A stretch of 64,000 nt of DNA from Lacisediminihabitans sp040549465 (lineage in GTDB: Bacteria > Actinomycetota > Actinomycetes > Actinomycetales > Microbacteriaceae), in assembly GCF_040549465.1 (NCBI RefSeq), contig NZ_JBEPTL010000003.1:124001-188000 (forward strand), given 5' to 3'. Shown piece by piece: positions 1 through 8,579 of this stretch. Position 1 is the first letter of the stretch. Every line of letters begins with the position of its first letter. The notes beneath the pieces were generated by a model. That model did not search any database. It worked only from the letters and a program-made list of their open reading frames with translations, and was not told the origin of the DNA. Position numbers and translations under genes: made by a program.

Positions 1-99
1 CTGAACACGCTCCGCAAGGCCGCTCGGCTGCTCGAAGCGTACGAGGAGATCTGGCGCACCCGCGCCGATCGTATGGACGACATTCTCACCGAGGATTGA
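1..99 (+). CDS. 3' end of an ArsR-family transcriptional regulator (partial)
   Basis: The window opens inside a gene; 32 codons remain before a TGA at 97-99. The peptide (LNTLRKAARLLEAYEEIWRT and then a short acidic tail) looks like the C-terminal helix of a small winged-helix repressor. The next gene, 15 bp downstream, encodes an AHSA1-type SRPBCC protein, and ArsR/HTH_20 repressors very often sit directly upstream of such proteins. The DNA-binding domain is outside the window, so the family call rests on the tail and the neighbour. Confidence 0.55.
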   Translation: MNTLRKAARLLEAYEEIWRTRADRMDDILTED

Positions 100-114
100 G
101 AGAGGAACGAAGTC

Positions 115-603
115 ATGCCAGTAATAAGCACCGACAGGGACGTCGAAGCCCTGACCCTGACTTTCGTCGCCGAGTTCGACGCGACAGTCGAGCGTGTGTG
201 GCAGCTGTGGAAGGATCCCCGCCAACTGGAGCGCTGGTGGGGCCCGCCAACCTGGCCCGCGACATTCGATGAACTTGATTTCGTCGTGGACGGGAAAGCC
301 CGGTACTACATGACCGGGCCGGGGGGGGACAGGGCCCACGGATGGTGGACGATCACCGCCATCGACGAGCCGAGCAGATTCGAATTCGACGACGGGTTTG
401 CCGATGCAGACGGCAATCCCGTGACGCCCATCGATTCCGCCCATGGAGTGGTGACCCTCGACCCGGTCGGCGACGGGACGCGGATGACCGTGGTGTCGTA
501 CTTCGACAGCCCAGAGCAGCTCGAACGCATGGTGAACCTGGGCATGGAGGAGGGCATGGGACTGGCGCTCGGTCAGATCGACGGAATTCTGTCCGAGGTC
601 TGA
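115..603 (+). CDS. SRPBCC / AHSA1-like domain protein
   Basis: A 162-residue protein of the START/Bet v 1-like fold, Aha1-like (AHSA1) subfamily. The N-terminal half has the family signature: a strand ending in FDATVERVWQLWKDP followed by ERWWGPPTWPATF, where the tryptophan-rich turn lines the cavity. Aha1-like proteins of this length are single-domain ligand binders; the ligand is usually unknown. The start ATG follows the purine-rich stretch gagagagg at a good distance. It probably forms a two-gene operon with the ArsR-like regulator just upstream. Family assignment is firm, function is not. Confidence 0.85.
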   Translation: MPVISTDRDVEALTLTFVAEFDATVERVWQLWKDPRQLERWWGPPTWPATFDELDFVVDGKARYYMTGPGGDRAHGWWTITAIDEPSRFEFDDGFADADGNPVTPIDSAHGVVTLDPVGDGTRMTVVSYFDSPEQLERMVNLGMEEGMGLALGQIDGILSEV

Positions 604-778
604 GCCTGACGCGCGGCCGTCCCGGTCACCCATTCCGGTCAGGTGTGGGTTAACACCGGGTTAAACAAAGGCGACAACCCCCGGATGGGGGCCATCCGTA
701 TGGAAGGGTGTAAACACTCGCACGTCGACCGCTTACCCAACCGACACGCCGCACCGCAGAGCCTCTCGGGGCCGAGCT

Positions 779-2806
779 ATGTCTTTGGGAGAAGCCTTGA
801 CCACGAGTATTACGCGCACCTTCCGGCCGGACATTCAGGGCATACGTGCGATTGCGGTGCTGCTGGTGCTGGTGTATCACGCCGGCGTCGTATTCGTTCC
901 AGGCGGTTACATCGGGGTTGACGTGTTCTTCGTCGTCTCCGGCTTTCTGATCACCGGGCATCTGCTCAGTCAGCTCGAGCGCAAGGCGCGGATTAACTTC
1001 GTCGACTTCTATGCCCGCCGGGTGCGGCGTATCCTTCCGGCGTCGATGGCGGTACTCGCGCTGACAGTGCTCGCGGCAATGGTCGTTGTGCCCCCGCTGC
1101 AACGCGAAGCCGTGCTGCGCGACGCACTGGCAACCGCGCTCTACGTGCCGAACTACTTCTTCGCTATGCAGGGAACAAACTACCTCGCTGCGGAAACGCC
1201 TTCGATGTTCCAGCACTACTGGTCGCTCGGCGTCGAGGAGCAGTTCTATCTCTTCTGGCCTGCGATCCTCGGGCTCGGCTATCTGCTTTTGCGTCGCTCG
1301 CGGCGAAGCCTGTTTGTGCTGATGGCCTTGCTGGTCGTCGCCTCCTTCGGGTTCAGCGTGTGGCTACTGGGGCAGTCCCAGCCGTGGGCGTTCTTCTCGC
1401 TGCCCTCGCGAGCCTGGGAGTTCGGGGCGGGCGGTCTGCTCGCTTTCGCTCTCACGAAGGGTGCGCGCTGGGTGCAGGGTGTACCCGTCGCGATCCTCGG
1501 TTGGGTCGGACTTGGCGGCCTGCTAGCGCTCGCCGCCGTCTACAACGGGTCCACAGTGTTCCCGGGTGTAAACGCCCTGCTCCCCGTCGCCGCTACCACA
1601 GCGCTTATCGTCGGATGCACCGCTGAGCACGCGTGGAGTCCGACCAGGATGCTGAGCCTCGCACCGATGCAGTGGTTCGGGATGATCTCGTACTCGCTCT
1701 ATCTCGTGCACTGGCCGATACTCATGCTGGCGCAGGCCGCGATCGGGCTGAACGTGCCCATGTTTCCCTGGTTCAGGCTAGCCCTCGCTCTGGTGTCGAT
1801 CCCCGTCGCGCACTTCCTCTATGTCGTCATCGAAAACCCCGCCCGTACGGCCGAGTTCTGGAACAATGCACGGCCGCGCCGTACCCTCGTGATCGGTCTC
1901 ACCGCATCCGTCGCCGTGCTCACTCTCAGCGCCGGGTCGCTCGTGCTGACCACCAATACCGCGTTGAGTACCAATCAGGCCGCCGCGTCGACGGGCACGG
2001 AACTGGGCCCTCAAGGCACGGCATATGTGCCGTCGAACCTCAAGCCATCGCTGCAGGACTCCGTCACCGACAACCCCGTTGTTTACGCCAACGGATGCCA
2101 CCGTGATTTCAATTCCACGGATGCGAGCGGATGCCAGGTTGGTTCGAACCCGTCGGCGCCGGTCGTCGCGCTCTTTGGCGACTCACATGCCGCCCAGTGG
2201 TATCCGGCGCTCATCGGGCTGGCCGACGCCGGTGAAATCAGGCTCGACATGAACACGAAGAGCTCGTGCCCCTCGGTTTCGGTCGAACTGCTGCGCGACG
2301 GATCTACCTATACCCAGTGCGAGCAGTGGAGGACCGGAGTGATCAAGAGGCTCGCAACCGAGCAGCCGGCTCTGGTGTTACTCGCCAACTACGGGCGCGC
2401 CGAGCTGAAGAACGCCAGTGACAACGAATTCGCTTCACGGTGGGGCACGGGTCTGCAGAAGACCATCGATGCGCTCGCGCCGTCCACGGTGGCGGTCCTC
2501 TCCGATACGCCGGATATGGGATCGCCCCCGGCGATCTGCCTGTCGTCGCACCTCGACGATGCCGCCGCATGCGCGCGACCGGCGAACGAAGCGATCAACG
2601 GACGTGTGCGCAAGGTGGAGCAGGCGGTTTCGGGGGCGACATACCTGGACTTCATCGGCTACTTCTGCGACCAGAAGACCTGCCCGGCGGTCATCGGCAG
2701 CACCCTCGTCTACCGCGACTCTCACCACATGACGGCGACGTTCAGTTCCGGGCTGAGCAAGGTGGTCGGCAGGCAGGTGAAGAAATTGCTCGGGATTACG
2801 GGATAG
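779..2806 (+). CDS. Membrane acyltransferase with C-terminal SGNH domain (OafA/YrhL type)
   Basis: A 675-residue protein of the acyltransferase-3 family fused to an SGNH hydrolase-like domain. The N-terminal part carries RPDIQGIRAIAVLLVLVYH with the conserved Arg and His, then GVDVFFVVSGFLITGH, the FYARRVRRILPA loop and HYWSLGVEEQFYLFWP, followed by about ten membrane segments to roughly residue 390. The C-terminal extracytoplasmic domain has the GDSHA nucleophile block (near residue 465) and a late DSHH block, which supplies the Asp-His pair. Relatives O-acetylate surface polysaccharides or peptidoglycan; the substrate here is unknown. It stands alone between the SRPBCC gene and an MFS transporter. 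Confidence 0.9.
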   Translation: MSLGEALTTSITRTFRPDIQGIRAIAVLLVLVYHAGVVFVPGGYIGVDVFFVVSGFLITGHLLSQLERKARINFVDFYARRVRRILPASMAVLALTVLAAMVVVPPLQREAVLRDALATALYVPNYFFAMQGTNYLAAETPSMFQHYWSLGVEEQFYLFWPAILGLGYLLLRRSRRSLFVLMALLVVASFGFSVWLLGQSQPWAFFSLPSRAWEFGAGGLLAFALTKGARWVQGVPVAILGWVGLGGLLALAAVYNGSTVFPGVNALLPVAATTALIVGCTAEHAWSPTRMLSLAPMQWFGMISYSLYLVHWPILMLAQAAIGLNVPMFPWFRLALALVSIPVAHFLYVVIENPARTAEFWNNARPRRTLVIGLTASVAVLTLSAGSLVLTTNTALSTNQAAASTGTELGPQGTAYVPSNLKPSLQDSVTDNPVVYANGCHRDFNSTDASGCQVGSNPSAPVVALFGDSHAAQWYPALIGLADAGEIRLDMNTKSSCPSVSVELLRDGSTYTQCEQWRTGVIKRLATEQPALVLLANYGRAELKNASDNEFASRWGTGLQKTIDALAPSTVAVLSDTPDMGSPPAICLSSHLDDAAACARPANEAINGRVRKVEQAVSGATYLDFIGYFCDQKTCPAVIGSTLVYRDSHHMTATFSSGLSKVVGRQVKKLLGITG

Positions 2807-2876
2807 GCGGACGCTCGATCATCCCGGGGCGATGAATGGTCAGGTGCGTTCCGCGCTCGGCGCCCAGGCTGAAACC

Positions 2877-4067
2877 ATGACAATCCGTGATTCTGTCTCC
2901 GTACCCGCTGCACCTGATGCTTCGGCCGCCCGTGCCTCCTGGGCAGGGGTCGTCACGCTCATGCTCGGTGTCTTCGCCCTGGTGACGAGCGAGTTCCTAC
3001 CGGCGAGCCTTCTCTCGCTGATGGCGACCGACCTGGGGATCAGTGAGGGGACAGCGGGACAGGTCGTCACTGCCACCGCGGTGGTGGGAGCGATCGCCGG
3101 ACCCACGATCGGGATACTCTTTCCCCGGCTCGACCGCCGCACACTCATGATCGGGCTCACGCTGCTGGCCGCGGCATCCAATCTGCTGGTCGCGATCTCG
3201 CCCGCGTTCTGGCTGCTCCTCATCGCTCGGCTACTGCTTGGCGCCGCGATCGCCGGATTCTGGTCGATGGCGCTCGCCGTGTCGGCACAGCTCGTGCCCT
3301 CGGAACACCTGGGCCGCGCGATGATGATCGTCAACACCGGAGTTTCCGTCGCGATAGTCGCCGCCGTGCCGCTCGGTTCCTACCTCGGATCGTTACTGGG
3401 CTGGCGATCGGTGTTCCTTCTCGTCGCCGGCCTCGCGGTACTCGCCGCCATCGTTCAGGCCATCTGGTTACGCTCGGTCGCGGCCTCGAGCACGGCGGGG
3501 TTCCGCAGCCTCCTTGGGGCGCTTCGGTCGCCGGTGATGATCGTAGGCCTCGGCGGGATCCTGTTGCTCGCCGGTGGGCACTTCGCCGGTTTCACCTACA
3601 TCCAGCCGGCCGCCGTGAATATTCCCGGGCTCACCGCCGGGGGACTGGCCATCCTCCTGGCCACCTATGGCGTCGGCGGATTCGTCGGTAACATCGTCGC
3701 AGGAATCGTGGCCGATCGACGGCTGCGCCTGGCGCTCATCGCAATGCCCGCACTGCTCGGGGTGGCGGTTGCGAGCTTCGCACTGTTCTCGCAGGTCGTC
3801 CCGCTGGCGTTCGTGGCCGTAGCTCTCTGGGGTGTCGGGTTCGGCGGCGTCCCGACGATCGTGCAGACGTGGGTAGCGCGCGCCGAACCGGATCGCTTGG
3901 AGAGCGCTGGGGGACTGGTCGTCTCGACATTCCAGATAGCCATTGCGCTCGGCGCCGTCGTCGGCGGCCTGCTCGTGGACGGAGCCGGTGTCACCGTGGC
4001 TCTGGTCTCCGGTGGTGTCTCCGCCGTGGTCGGAGGGATGCTGCTGAGCGCCGCGCGTCGCCGCTGA
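2877..4067 (+). CDS. MFS transporter, DHA1 (AraJ/arabinose-efflux-like) family
   Basis: A 396-residue major facilitator with 12 predicted membrane helices. The first helix region (VTLMLGVFALVTSEFLPASL) is typical of DHA1 sugar or drug efflux proteins, and the helix 2-3 loop reads GILFPRLDRRTLMIG. I chose the ATG at 2877; the frame is open to an ATG at 2832, which would add 15 residues with no membrane character, and neither start has a strong ribosome binding site. It is convergent with the AraC-type regulator downstream, with only a few bases between stop codons. The substrate cannot be inferred. Confidence 0.85.
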   Translation: MTIRDSVSVPAAPDASAARASWAGVVTLMLGVFALVTSEFLPASLLSLMATDLGISEGTAGQVVTATAVVGAIAGPTIGILFPRLDRRTLMIGLTLLAAASNLLVAISPAFWLLLIARLLLGAAIAGFWSMALAVSAQLVPSEHLGRAMMIVNTGVSVAIVAAVPLGSYLGSLLGWRSVFLLVAGLAVLAAIVQAIWLRSVAASSTAGFRSLLGALRSPVMIVGLGGILLLAGGHFAGFTYIQPAAVNIPGLTAGGLAILLATYGVGGFVGNIVAGIVADRRLRLALIAMPALLGVAVASFALFSQVVPLAFVAVALWGVGFGGVPTIVQTWVARAEPDRLESAGGLVVSTFQIAIALGAVVGGLLVDGAGVTVALVSGGVSAVVGGMLLSAARRR

Positions 4068-4071
4068 CGGG

Positions 4072-4911
4072 TCAGGCCCCGGCCGTGAGGAGCGCCGTGC
4101 GGCGCCACAGCGCAGGGCTGGCCCCCGTGTACCGGCGGAACGCGCGACTGAACGCGGCCTCCGATCCGTACCCGAGGCGCAGCGCGGTCTCCGCAACGCT
4201 GAGCTGTTCGCGGCGAAGAAGTTCCTTGGCGCGGTCCATGCGGATCCGAGCCAGGTAGCGTGCAGGCGGGTCGCCGACGACCTCGTGGAAACGTTCGGCG
4301 AATGCGGAACGGGATGCTCGCGCGATGTGGGCGAGGCTCTCCACCGTCCATGGCGATCCGGGATCGTCGTTCATCGCCGCGATGGCGCGGGCGATGTGTG
4401 GATCTTCGACGGCCACCAGCCAGTGGTCTGGCGCGCTTCCGTCCTCGACCCACGCCCGCACCGCGGCGGAGGCGATGATTGTCGCGAGACGGCTGCCGAT
4501 TACCGAAGCTCCGGCGCGCATCCCGCTGTATTCGCTGGCCAGACCCTCCATGAGGGATGCCAGGTGAGGTTCCCGTGCCAGGAAGCAGCAGGCCACGAGC
4601 GCGTCAGGCAGCGCCTCGACCAGCGAATCCCCGGCCGGGGAGGAAAGCACGAGTTCACCGGTGGCGACCACCGAGTGCTCGAGCGCCCGCATCCGGTAGG
4701 CGCCTGCGCGGGGCAGGAGGAGAAGGGCACCGGTGCCCAGCGTGACCGGTTCGGCCGCGCCGAGCACCTCGATCGATCCCGAGACTACGTGATGGAATCC
4801 GACGCGTCCCCTCGCCAGTTCGAGCGACCGGGTCGGTGGAAGTTCGACTCGCCGGAAATCGACGAGCGTCCATTCGAGCCGAGCGAGCAGTTGATCGAAG
4901 AGGATCATGTC
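4072..4911 (-). CDS. AraC-family transcriptional regulator with N-terminal cupin
   Basis: A regulator of the AraC/XylS family with an AraC-binding-like cupin at the N-terminus (FHHVVSGSIEVLG, then LLLLPRAGAYRMRAL) and two helix-turn-helix motifs at the C-terminus (SLAHIARASRSAFAERFHEV and ETALRLGYGSEAAFSRAFRR). From the ATG at 4911 it has 279 residues, and its first residues (MILFDQLLARLEW) match where this family normally begins. The frame stays open to a GTG at 5139, which would add 76 poorly conserved residues, so a longer product is possible. It probably controls the neighbouring exporter or itself; no operator was seen. Confidence 0.82.
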   Translation of the reverse strand, partial: DMILFDQLLARLEWTLVDFRRVELPPTRSLELARGRVGFHHVVSGSIEVLGAAEPVTLGTGALLLLPRAGAYRMRALEHSVVATGELVLSSPAGDSLVEALPDALVACCFLAREPHLASLMEGLASEYSGMRAGASVIGSRLATIIASAAVRAWVEDGSAPDHWLVAVEDPHIARAIAAMNDDPGSPWTVESLAHIARASRSAFAERFHEVVGDPPARYLARIRMDRAKELLRREQLSVAETALRLGYGSEAAFSRAFRRYTGASPALWRRTALLTAGA

Positions 4912-5315
4912 GACCGAGGTCGAGCGTGCCGCTGCCCGTACTGCTGACTCGGTCGCAGGCGGGGCGAGCACAGTATCGAGCAGTTCCATGGAAGCGACAA
5001 CCTGTGCGCGGTCGTCGTCATTCCCTTCTGATCGTTCGAAACCCGAACAGTCCGAGGCAGACATCAGTACGGCAAATCCTTCAACCAGGTGCTCGGCCAC
5101 GCGGAACGCGTTTGCCACGATCGTGAGGGTCGGATTCACACTTCCGTTCGTCGGGGTGCAGGGAAGAGTCGCAGACCACTATCCGGCTGGTGCCGTGCGA
5201 TGATTCTGAGAGCATCCGTGTAGCGATCGAGGGCGATTTCGCGGGCGCCACACGAGCGATGACCCGGTCATCGTGCTCGCGGTGCGCGATTTCCTGGAGG
5301 GGCAGTGATCGGCGG
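4912..5315. other. Gap between divergent AraC and inositol monophosphatase genes
   Basis: About 400 bp between the preferred starts of two divergent genes. The minus strand stays in frame with the AraC gene up to 5139 and has GC-rich third positions, so part of it may be a real N-terminal extension. Between 5140 and 5315 I see no second gene and no convincing promoter or hairpin. Confidence 0.4.
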
Positions 5316-6104
5316 ATGAGCCAGCTCGAGACACCGAGGTATTCTGCAGAACTCGATTTCGCGATCGACATCGCGCGAGCCGCTGGGGCGCTCCTGCTCC
5401 GATATCGAGAGCGAGCGCTGAGCGTCACTACCAAGTCGTCGTCTTCAGATCCTGTCAGCGAGGCAGATCGTGACTCGGAGAGTCTTGTCGTCGATGCAAT
5501 TCGTACCCGCTTTCCCCTCGATTCGATCCTCGGCGAGGAAGGCGCGTCGGTCGAAGGCTCCTCGGGCCGCCAGTGGATCATCGACCCGCTCGACGGCACC
5601 GTGAACTATCTTTACGGCCGGGATGAATGGGCTGTCAGCATCGCCCTCTGGGATGGCGACCAGCCCGTGGTCGGAGTGGTCTATCAACCGACCACCGAGA
5701 CCTGTTATGCGGCGGGCAGGGGTGGCGGCGCGACGCGCAATGGCTCCGTTATCCGGATTGCCACGACCCAGGAGCTGGGCGGATGCCTCATCGCCACAGG
5801 TTTCGCCTACGAGCCCCGACTGCGGGAGCGCCAGGCCGCCGAGATCGCGGCGCTGTTGCCGCGGGTGAGGGACATTCGTCGTGGCGGCTCAGCCGCGCTC
5901 GACCTGTGCAGCGTCGCAGACGGTCGAGCAGACGTGTACTTCGAGCGCTTTGTGCGTACCTGGGATGTTGCGGCTGGCCACCTTGTCGTCGAAGAGGCCG
6001 GCGGCCAGGTCGTGTCGCTGGCATCCGAGGCCGGTTATGTCGGCGTGATCGCGGGAGTTGCCGGCACCGTCGAGCACGTGCTTTCAGCTCTCGCCCGGCC
6101 CTGA
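5316..6104 (+). CDS. Inositol monophosphatase family protein
   Basis: A 262-residue Mg2+-dependent phosphatase of the inositol monophosphatase/FIG superfamily. The metal site is visible: GEEG (near residue 72), then IDPLDGTVNY, and near the C-terminus WDVAAGHLVVEEAGG. These are the three canonical motifs in order. Possible substrates include inositol phosphates and histidinol phosphate (HisN); sequence alone does not decide. The ATG at 5316 was chosen because residues before it (from 5190) lack family similarity. It is convergent with the GT52-like gene that follows. Confidence 0.88.
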   Translation: MSQLETPRYSAELDFAIDIARAAGALLLRYRERALSVTTKSSSSDPVSEADRDSESLVVDAIRTRFPLDSILGEEGASVEGSSGRQWIIDPLDGTVNYLYGRDEWAVSIALWDGDQPVVGVVYQPTTETCYAAGRGGGATRNGSVIRIATTQELGGCLIATGFAYEPRLRERQAAEIAALLPRVRDIRRGGSAALDLCSVADGRADVYFERFVRTWDVAAGHLVVEEAGGQVVSLASEAGYVGVIAGVAGTVEHVLSALARP

Positions 6105-6108
6105 GCAG

Positions 6109-7020
6109 TTACCGGCCAGAGCGAACAAGCGAGCGGGTATGTATCGTGCTGCCCGTTCCGTCCAGAACGAGCGCGAGGGTGGTCTCGGCGCTGGTGGGCA
6201 GGGTGAGTACTTCGAGCGGCTCCTGTGTTCCGGCCAGCACGAGTTCGACGGGGAGCCCGGTCTCGTAGACGCGAACGCCGGGCAGCTCTCTCACGGCCCC
6301 CATCGTCTTCGCCGTTTCGCGGCGATGGGGCAGGTAGGCCAGTGGGGACTCTCGTGCCTCATCCGCGACCCAACGAAGATAGCGATCGAACGGAATCCGG
6401 CCGTCAATGGGCAGCGCGCTGCCGAGCAGTATCCGATTGCCTGGCACCGCGATCGGGCGGGCTGTTTGTCGAATCCACTCGAGTCGATGCCTCGTGGCCC
6501 GGATGCCGCGGTCCGCAAGAGCGGCGAGCCGCTCGGCTCCGAGGTTGAAGGCTGTCGTGATCTCCAGGAGTTCGCGGGCCGCCATGCCGAGCATCCGATC
6601 GCGGATGAGGCTGCCAAGGAGAGTCGCGGCTGACGATTCGTGCAGTCCGGGGCGCGCGTAGGGACTTCGTCCGAGAAGCGCATCCGCTACCGCGAGCGTC
6701 TGCGCCCCGTCGTCGAGAAGGGTCAGTGCGCGCGGGGTGATGAGAGTGCCGGCCAGCCTGAACTGGCCGGAGAAACCGTCCCCGACAGCCCATTTGCGAT
6801 GCTGCGAAAGCAACTGCCACGGGATGCCGAAGTATGGCACGCACCGGGCGAACCGTGCACCGCGCGAGAGAAGCTCCTCGGCGGTACCAGACATCTGCGG
6901 ACCGGTGATCCGTAATGCGACGACGATCGGCTCGTCCTGCGTTGTTGCCCATTCCGCTGCGGCCACGAGTTGCAGTGGAGACTCGACCCAGGCGATCGGA
7001 GCATTCGCAGCCTGGCCCAT
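6109..7020 (-). CDS. Putative glycosyltransferase family 52 / polysialyltransferase-like protein
   Basis: A 303-residue protein that I place near the GT52 sialyltransferase and polysialyltransferase-like group. It begins with APIAWVESPLQLVAAAEW, like the SPLQ block at the N-terminus of that group, and near residue 215 has YLRWVADEA followed by LAYLPHRRETAKTM, like the PHRRE segment of the nucleotide-sugar domain. No signal peptide is present, as expected for a cytoplasmic enzyme. The ATG at 7020 follows GAGGG closely; a GTG at 7041 in the same frame is a weaker alternative. No capsule or sialic acid genes lie nearby, so donor and acceptor are unknown. Confidence 0.5.
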   Translation of the reverse strand: MGQAANAPIAWVESPLQLVAAAEWATTQDEPIVVALRITGPQMSGTAEELLSRGARFARCVPYFGIPWQLLSQHRKWAVGDGFSGQFRLAGTLITPRALTLLDDGAQTLAVADALLGRSPYARPGLHESSAATLLGSLIRDRMLGMAARELLEITTAFNLGAERLAALADRGIRATRHRLEWIRQTARPIAVPGNRILLGSALPIDGRIPFDRYLRWVADEARESPLAYLPHRRETAKTMGAVRELPGVRVYETGLPVELVLAGTQEPLEVLTLPTSAETTLALVLDGTGSTIHTRSLVRSGR

Positions 7021-7155
7021 ACGACCCTCGTCTCCCGGCACCGTCAGCCATGCCCGGTTACCACCCTCGCGACCGACAGTGAGCAGCCGGCATCTCTACG
7101 GTGAGCGCAGAGTGTCAGGACGGTAAACGGCGGAGGTTACTCGCCGGCTGAGGGG

Positions 7156-7302
7156 CTAGCGACTGATGGCGAGGATGAAACCCTGGGCAACCACGTTGCC
7201 CGATGCCGGATGGATGAACTGCGGAATCAACGCCAGGTACATGATTGCGGCCTGGGGATTCAACAGGTTGGTGATGCTCCGCGACACGAATGGACGTCGC
7301 TG
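7156..7302 (-). pseudogene. Remnant of a LysE/RhtB-family amino acid exporter
   Basis: Translation of the minus strand gives about 45 residues including SITNLLNPQAAIMYLALIPQ, then FIHPASGNVVAQGFILAIS, ending at TAG 7158-7156. This is the central NLLNPK..LPQF region of LysE-type exporters, which are normally about 200 residues. Both the N-terminal helices and the C-terminal half are missing. The remnant lies directly after the stop codon of the next minus-strand gene and happens to be in its frame. It looks like a decayed gene fragment. Confidence 0.7.
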
Positions 7303-7977
7303 TCAGGCAGCCGTCACCTGGGCGAACAGGCTGATAGCGCGATGATCAGAAGCGCCACGCGGCAATACATCGACCCTGTCGACGCGAAAACCGTTTGAGG
7401 TCACGAAGTCGAAGTAACCCGTGAAGAACTTGTACCGGGCGTAGGTGGGCTCTGTGGTGCGAATGAGTTCGTAGCCTGAGGTCTGCAGGCGCCTCTTGAG
7501 GGCCTTAGAGAACAGTGGATAGTTGAAGTCACCGACCATAACGGCTGGCAGCTCTTCAGCCAGCGATCGCATGCCGATGTGGGCGGAGGCGATCTGCTTG
7601 CGACGCAGGGAATTGGATGCAGTGAGCGGCGCCGCGTGGAATGAACCCACCAGCACCTCCTGCTCCGTCTCGCGATTCACCAGGTGTGCCGCGAGCAGGC
7701 GCTCGTTCGCGGGAGCCAGCACCCGGTCGTGCAGCGACTTGTGCAGCGCGAAGACCCTTGTCGCCCGCACATCGTACAGTTCGTCGCGCGCGTAGATGGC
7801 AAGGCCAAGCCGGTTCGTCTCGGTGGCGCCGACCAGTGCAAGGTGGCGGAGTCGCTGGGGCAGGGCATCGGTGTCGCACTCCTGAAGACAGAGCACGTCG
7901 ACGTCATGGTTCTCGACGATCGCGCCGAGTTCTCCAATCGCCGCGTGCTTGCGCAGGTTGTAGCTGACGATTCTCAG
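7303..7977 (-). CDS. Endonuclease/exonuclease/phosphatase family protein (probable CTG start)
   Basis: An EEP-fold metal-dependent hydrolase. Reading upstream of the first GTG, the frame continues as LRIVSYNLRKHAAIGELGAI then VDVLCLQECDTDALP, which are the typical first strand and the catalytic QE block, so the true N-terminus must include them. The frame closes at a TAA just beyond. The only plausible initiator is CTG at 7977-7975, preceded by AAGGAAA at good spacing and giving MRIVSYNLRKHAA, a standard family start. Later motifs are VMVGDFNYPLF and GASDHRAI. The product would be 224 residues; substrate unknown. Confidence 0.75.
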   Translation of the reverse strand: MRIVSYNLRKHAAIGELGAIVENHDVDVLCLQECDTDALPQRLRHLALVGATETNRLGLAIYARDELYDVRATRVFALHKSLHDRVLAPANERLLAAHLVNRETEQEVLVGSFHAAPLTASNSLRRKQIASAHIGMRSLAEELPAVMVGDFNYPLFSKALKRRLQTSGYELIRTTEPTYARYKFFTGYFDFVTSNGFRVDRVDVLPRGASDHRAISLFAQVTAA

Positions 7978-8135
7978 TTCGTTTCCTTACTCTCTGGATG
8001 AACGTTCCAAGATCATCTTCGTAGCGCTCGACGGCTCGGATGGCCGACATCAGCCTAGACAGTATGACAAGAGGGTGTTGCACAATCGGCACGGCTGGCC
8101 GATCACGCGGCTCGTCAACATCACGCAGCGTCTGC

Positions 8136-8561
8136 CTAATCCTCGCCGATCATCCGTTCGAGCGCCGGTATGGCCGACCTAATGGATGCGACCTCGTCAT
8201 CGTTGAGTTCGCCCAGCATGCCTGAGGCGACGGCGGCTCTCGCGGCACGCGCCTGAAGTACCGCTTCCGCTCCATCCGTCGTCACCTCGATGAGTACTGC
8301 CCGGCCGTCGTCGGGGTCGGCTTTACGCGCGACGAGCCCTCTCGTCTCCAGTTCTGCGATCATGCGGGTGATGCTTGGCGCCGATACCGACTCCACCTGG
8401 GCGAGTTCGGCGAGCCTGATCGGCCCATGTTTCGTCACCGATGCGAGAGCGGACAGCAGACCATGACTTAGGCCGCCTGTTGCCGAGCGCAGTCGTCGAT
8501 TGAAGCGACCAACCACGAACGCGAGGCGTGCGGCCGTATCGGTCGAAGCGGCTGTGTTCAT
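8136..8561 (-). CDS. MarR-family transcriptional regulator
   Basis: A 141-residue winged-helix protein. The recognition region reads IRLAELAQVESVSAPSITRM and is followed by IAELETRGLVARKADPDDGR, the classical MarR helix-wing sequence with the conserved DxR. It lies 18 bp downstream of the EmrB-type exporter on the same strand, so the two are probably cotranscribed from a promoter upstream of the exporter, where an inverted repeat is found. It probably represses its own operon and responds to a small lipophilic or aromatic ligand. Confidence 0.9.
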   Translation of the reverse strand: MNTAASTDTAARLAFVVGRFNRRLRSATGGLSHGLLSALASVTKHGPIRLAELAQVESVSAPSITRMIAELETRGLVARKADPDDGRAVLIEVTTDGAEAVLQARAARAAVASGMLGELNDDEVASIRSAIPALERMIGED

Positions 8562-8579
8562 GGCTGACTCTGCTCTCTG

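Noticed and set aside
7904..8092. Possible 62-residue minus-strand gene upstream of the EEP gene
   Set aside because: It overlaps the conserved N-terminus of the EEP protein in another frame and has no similarity; more likely leader sequence.
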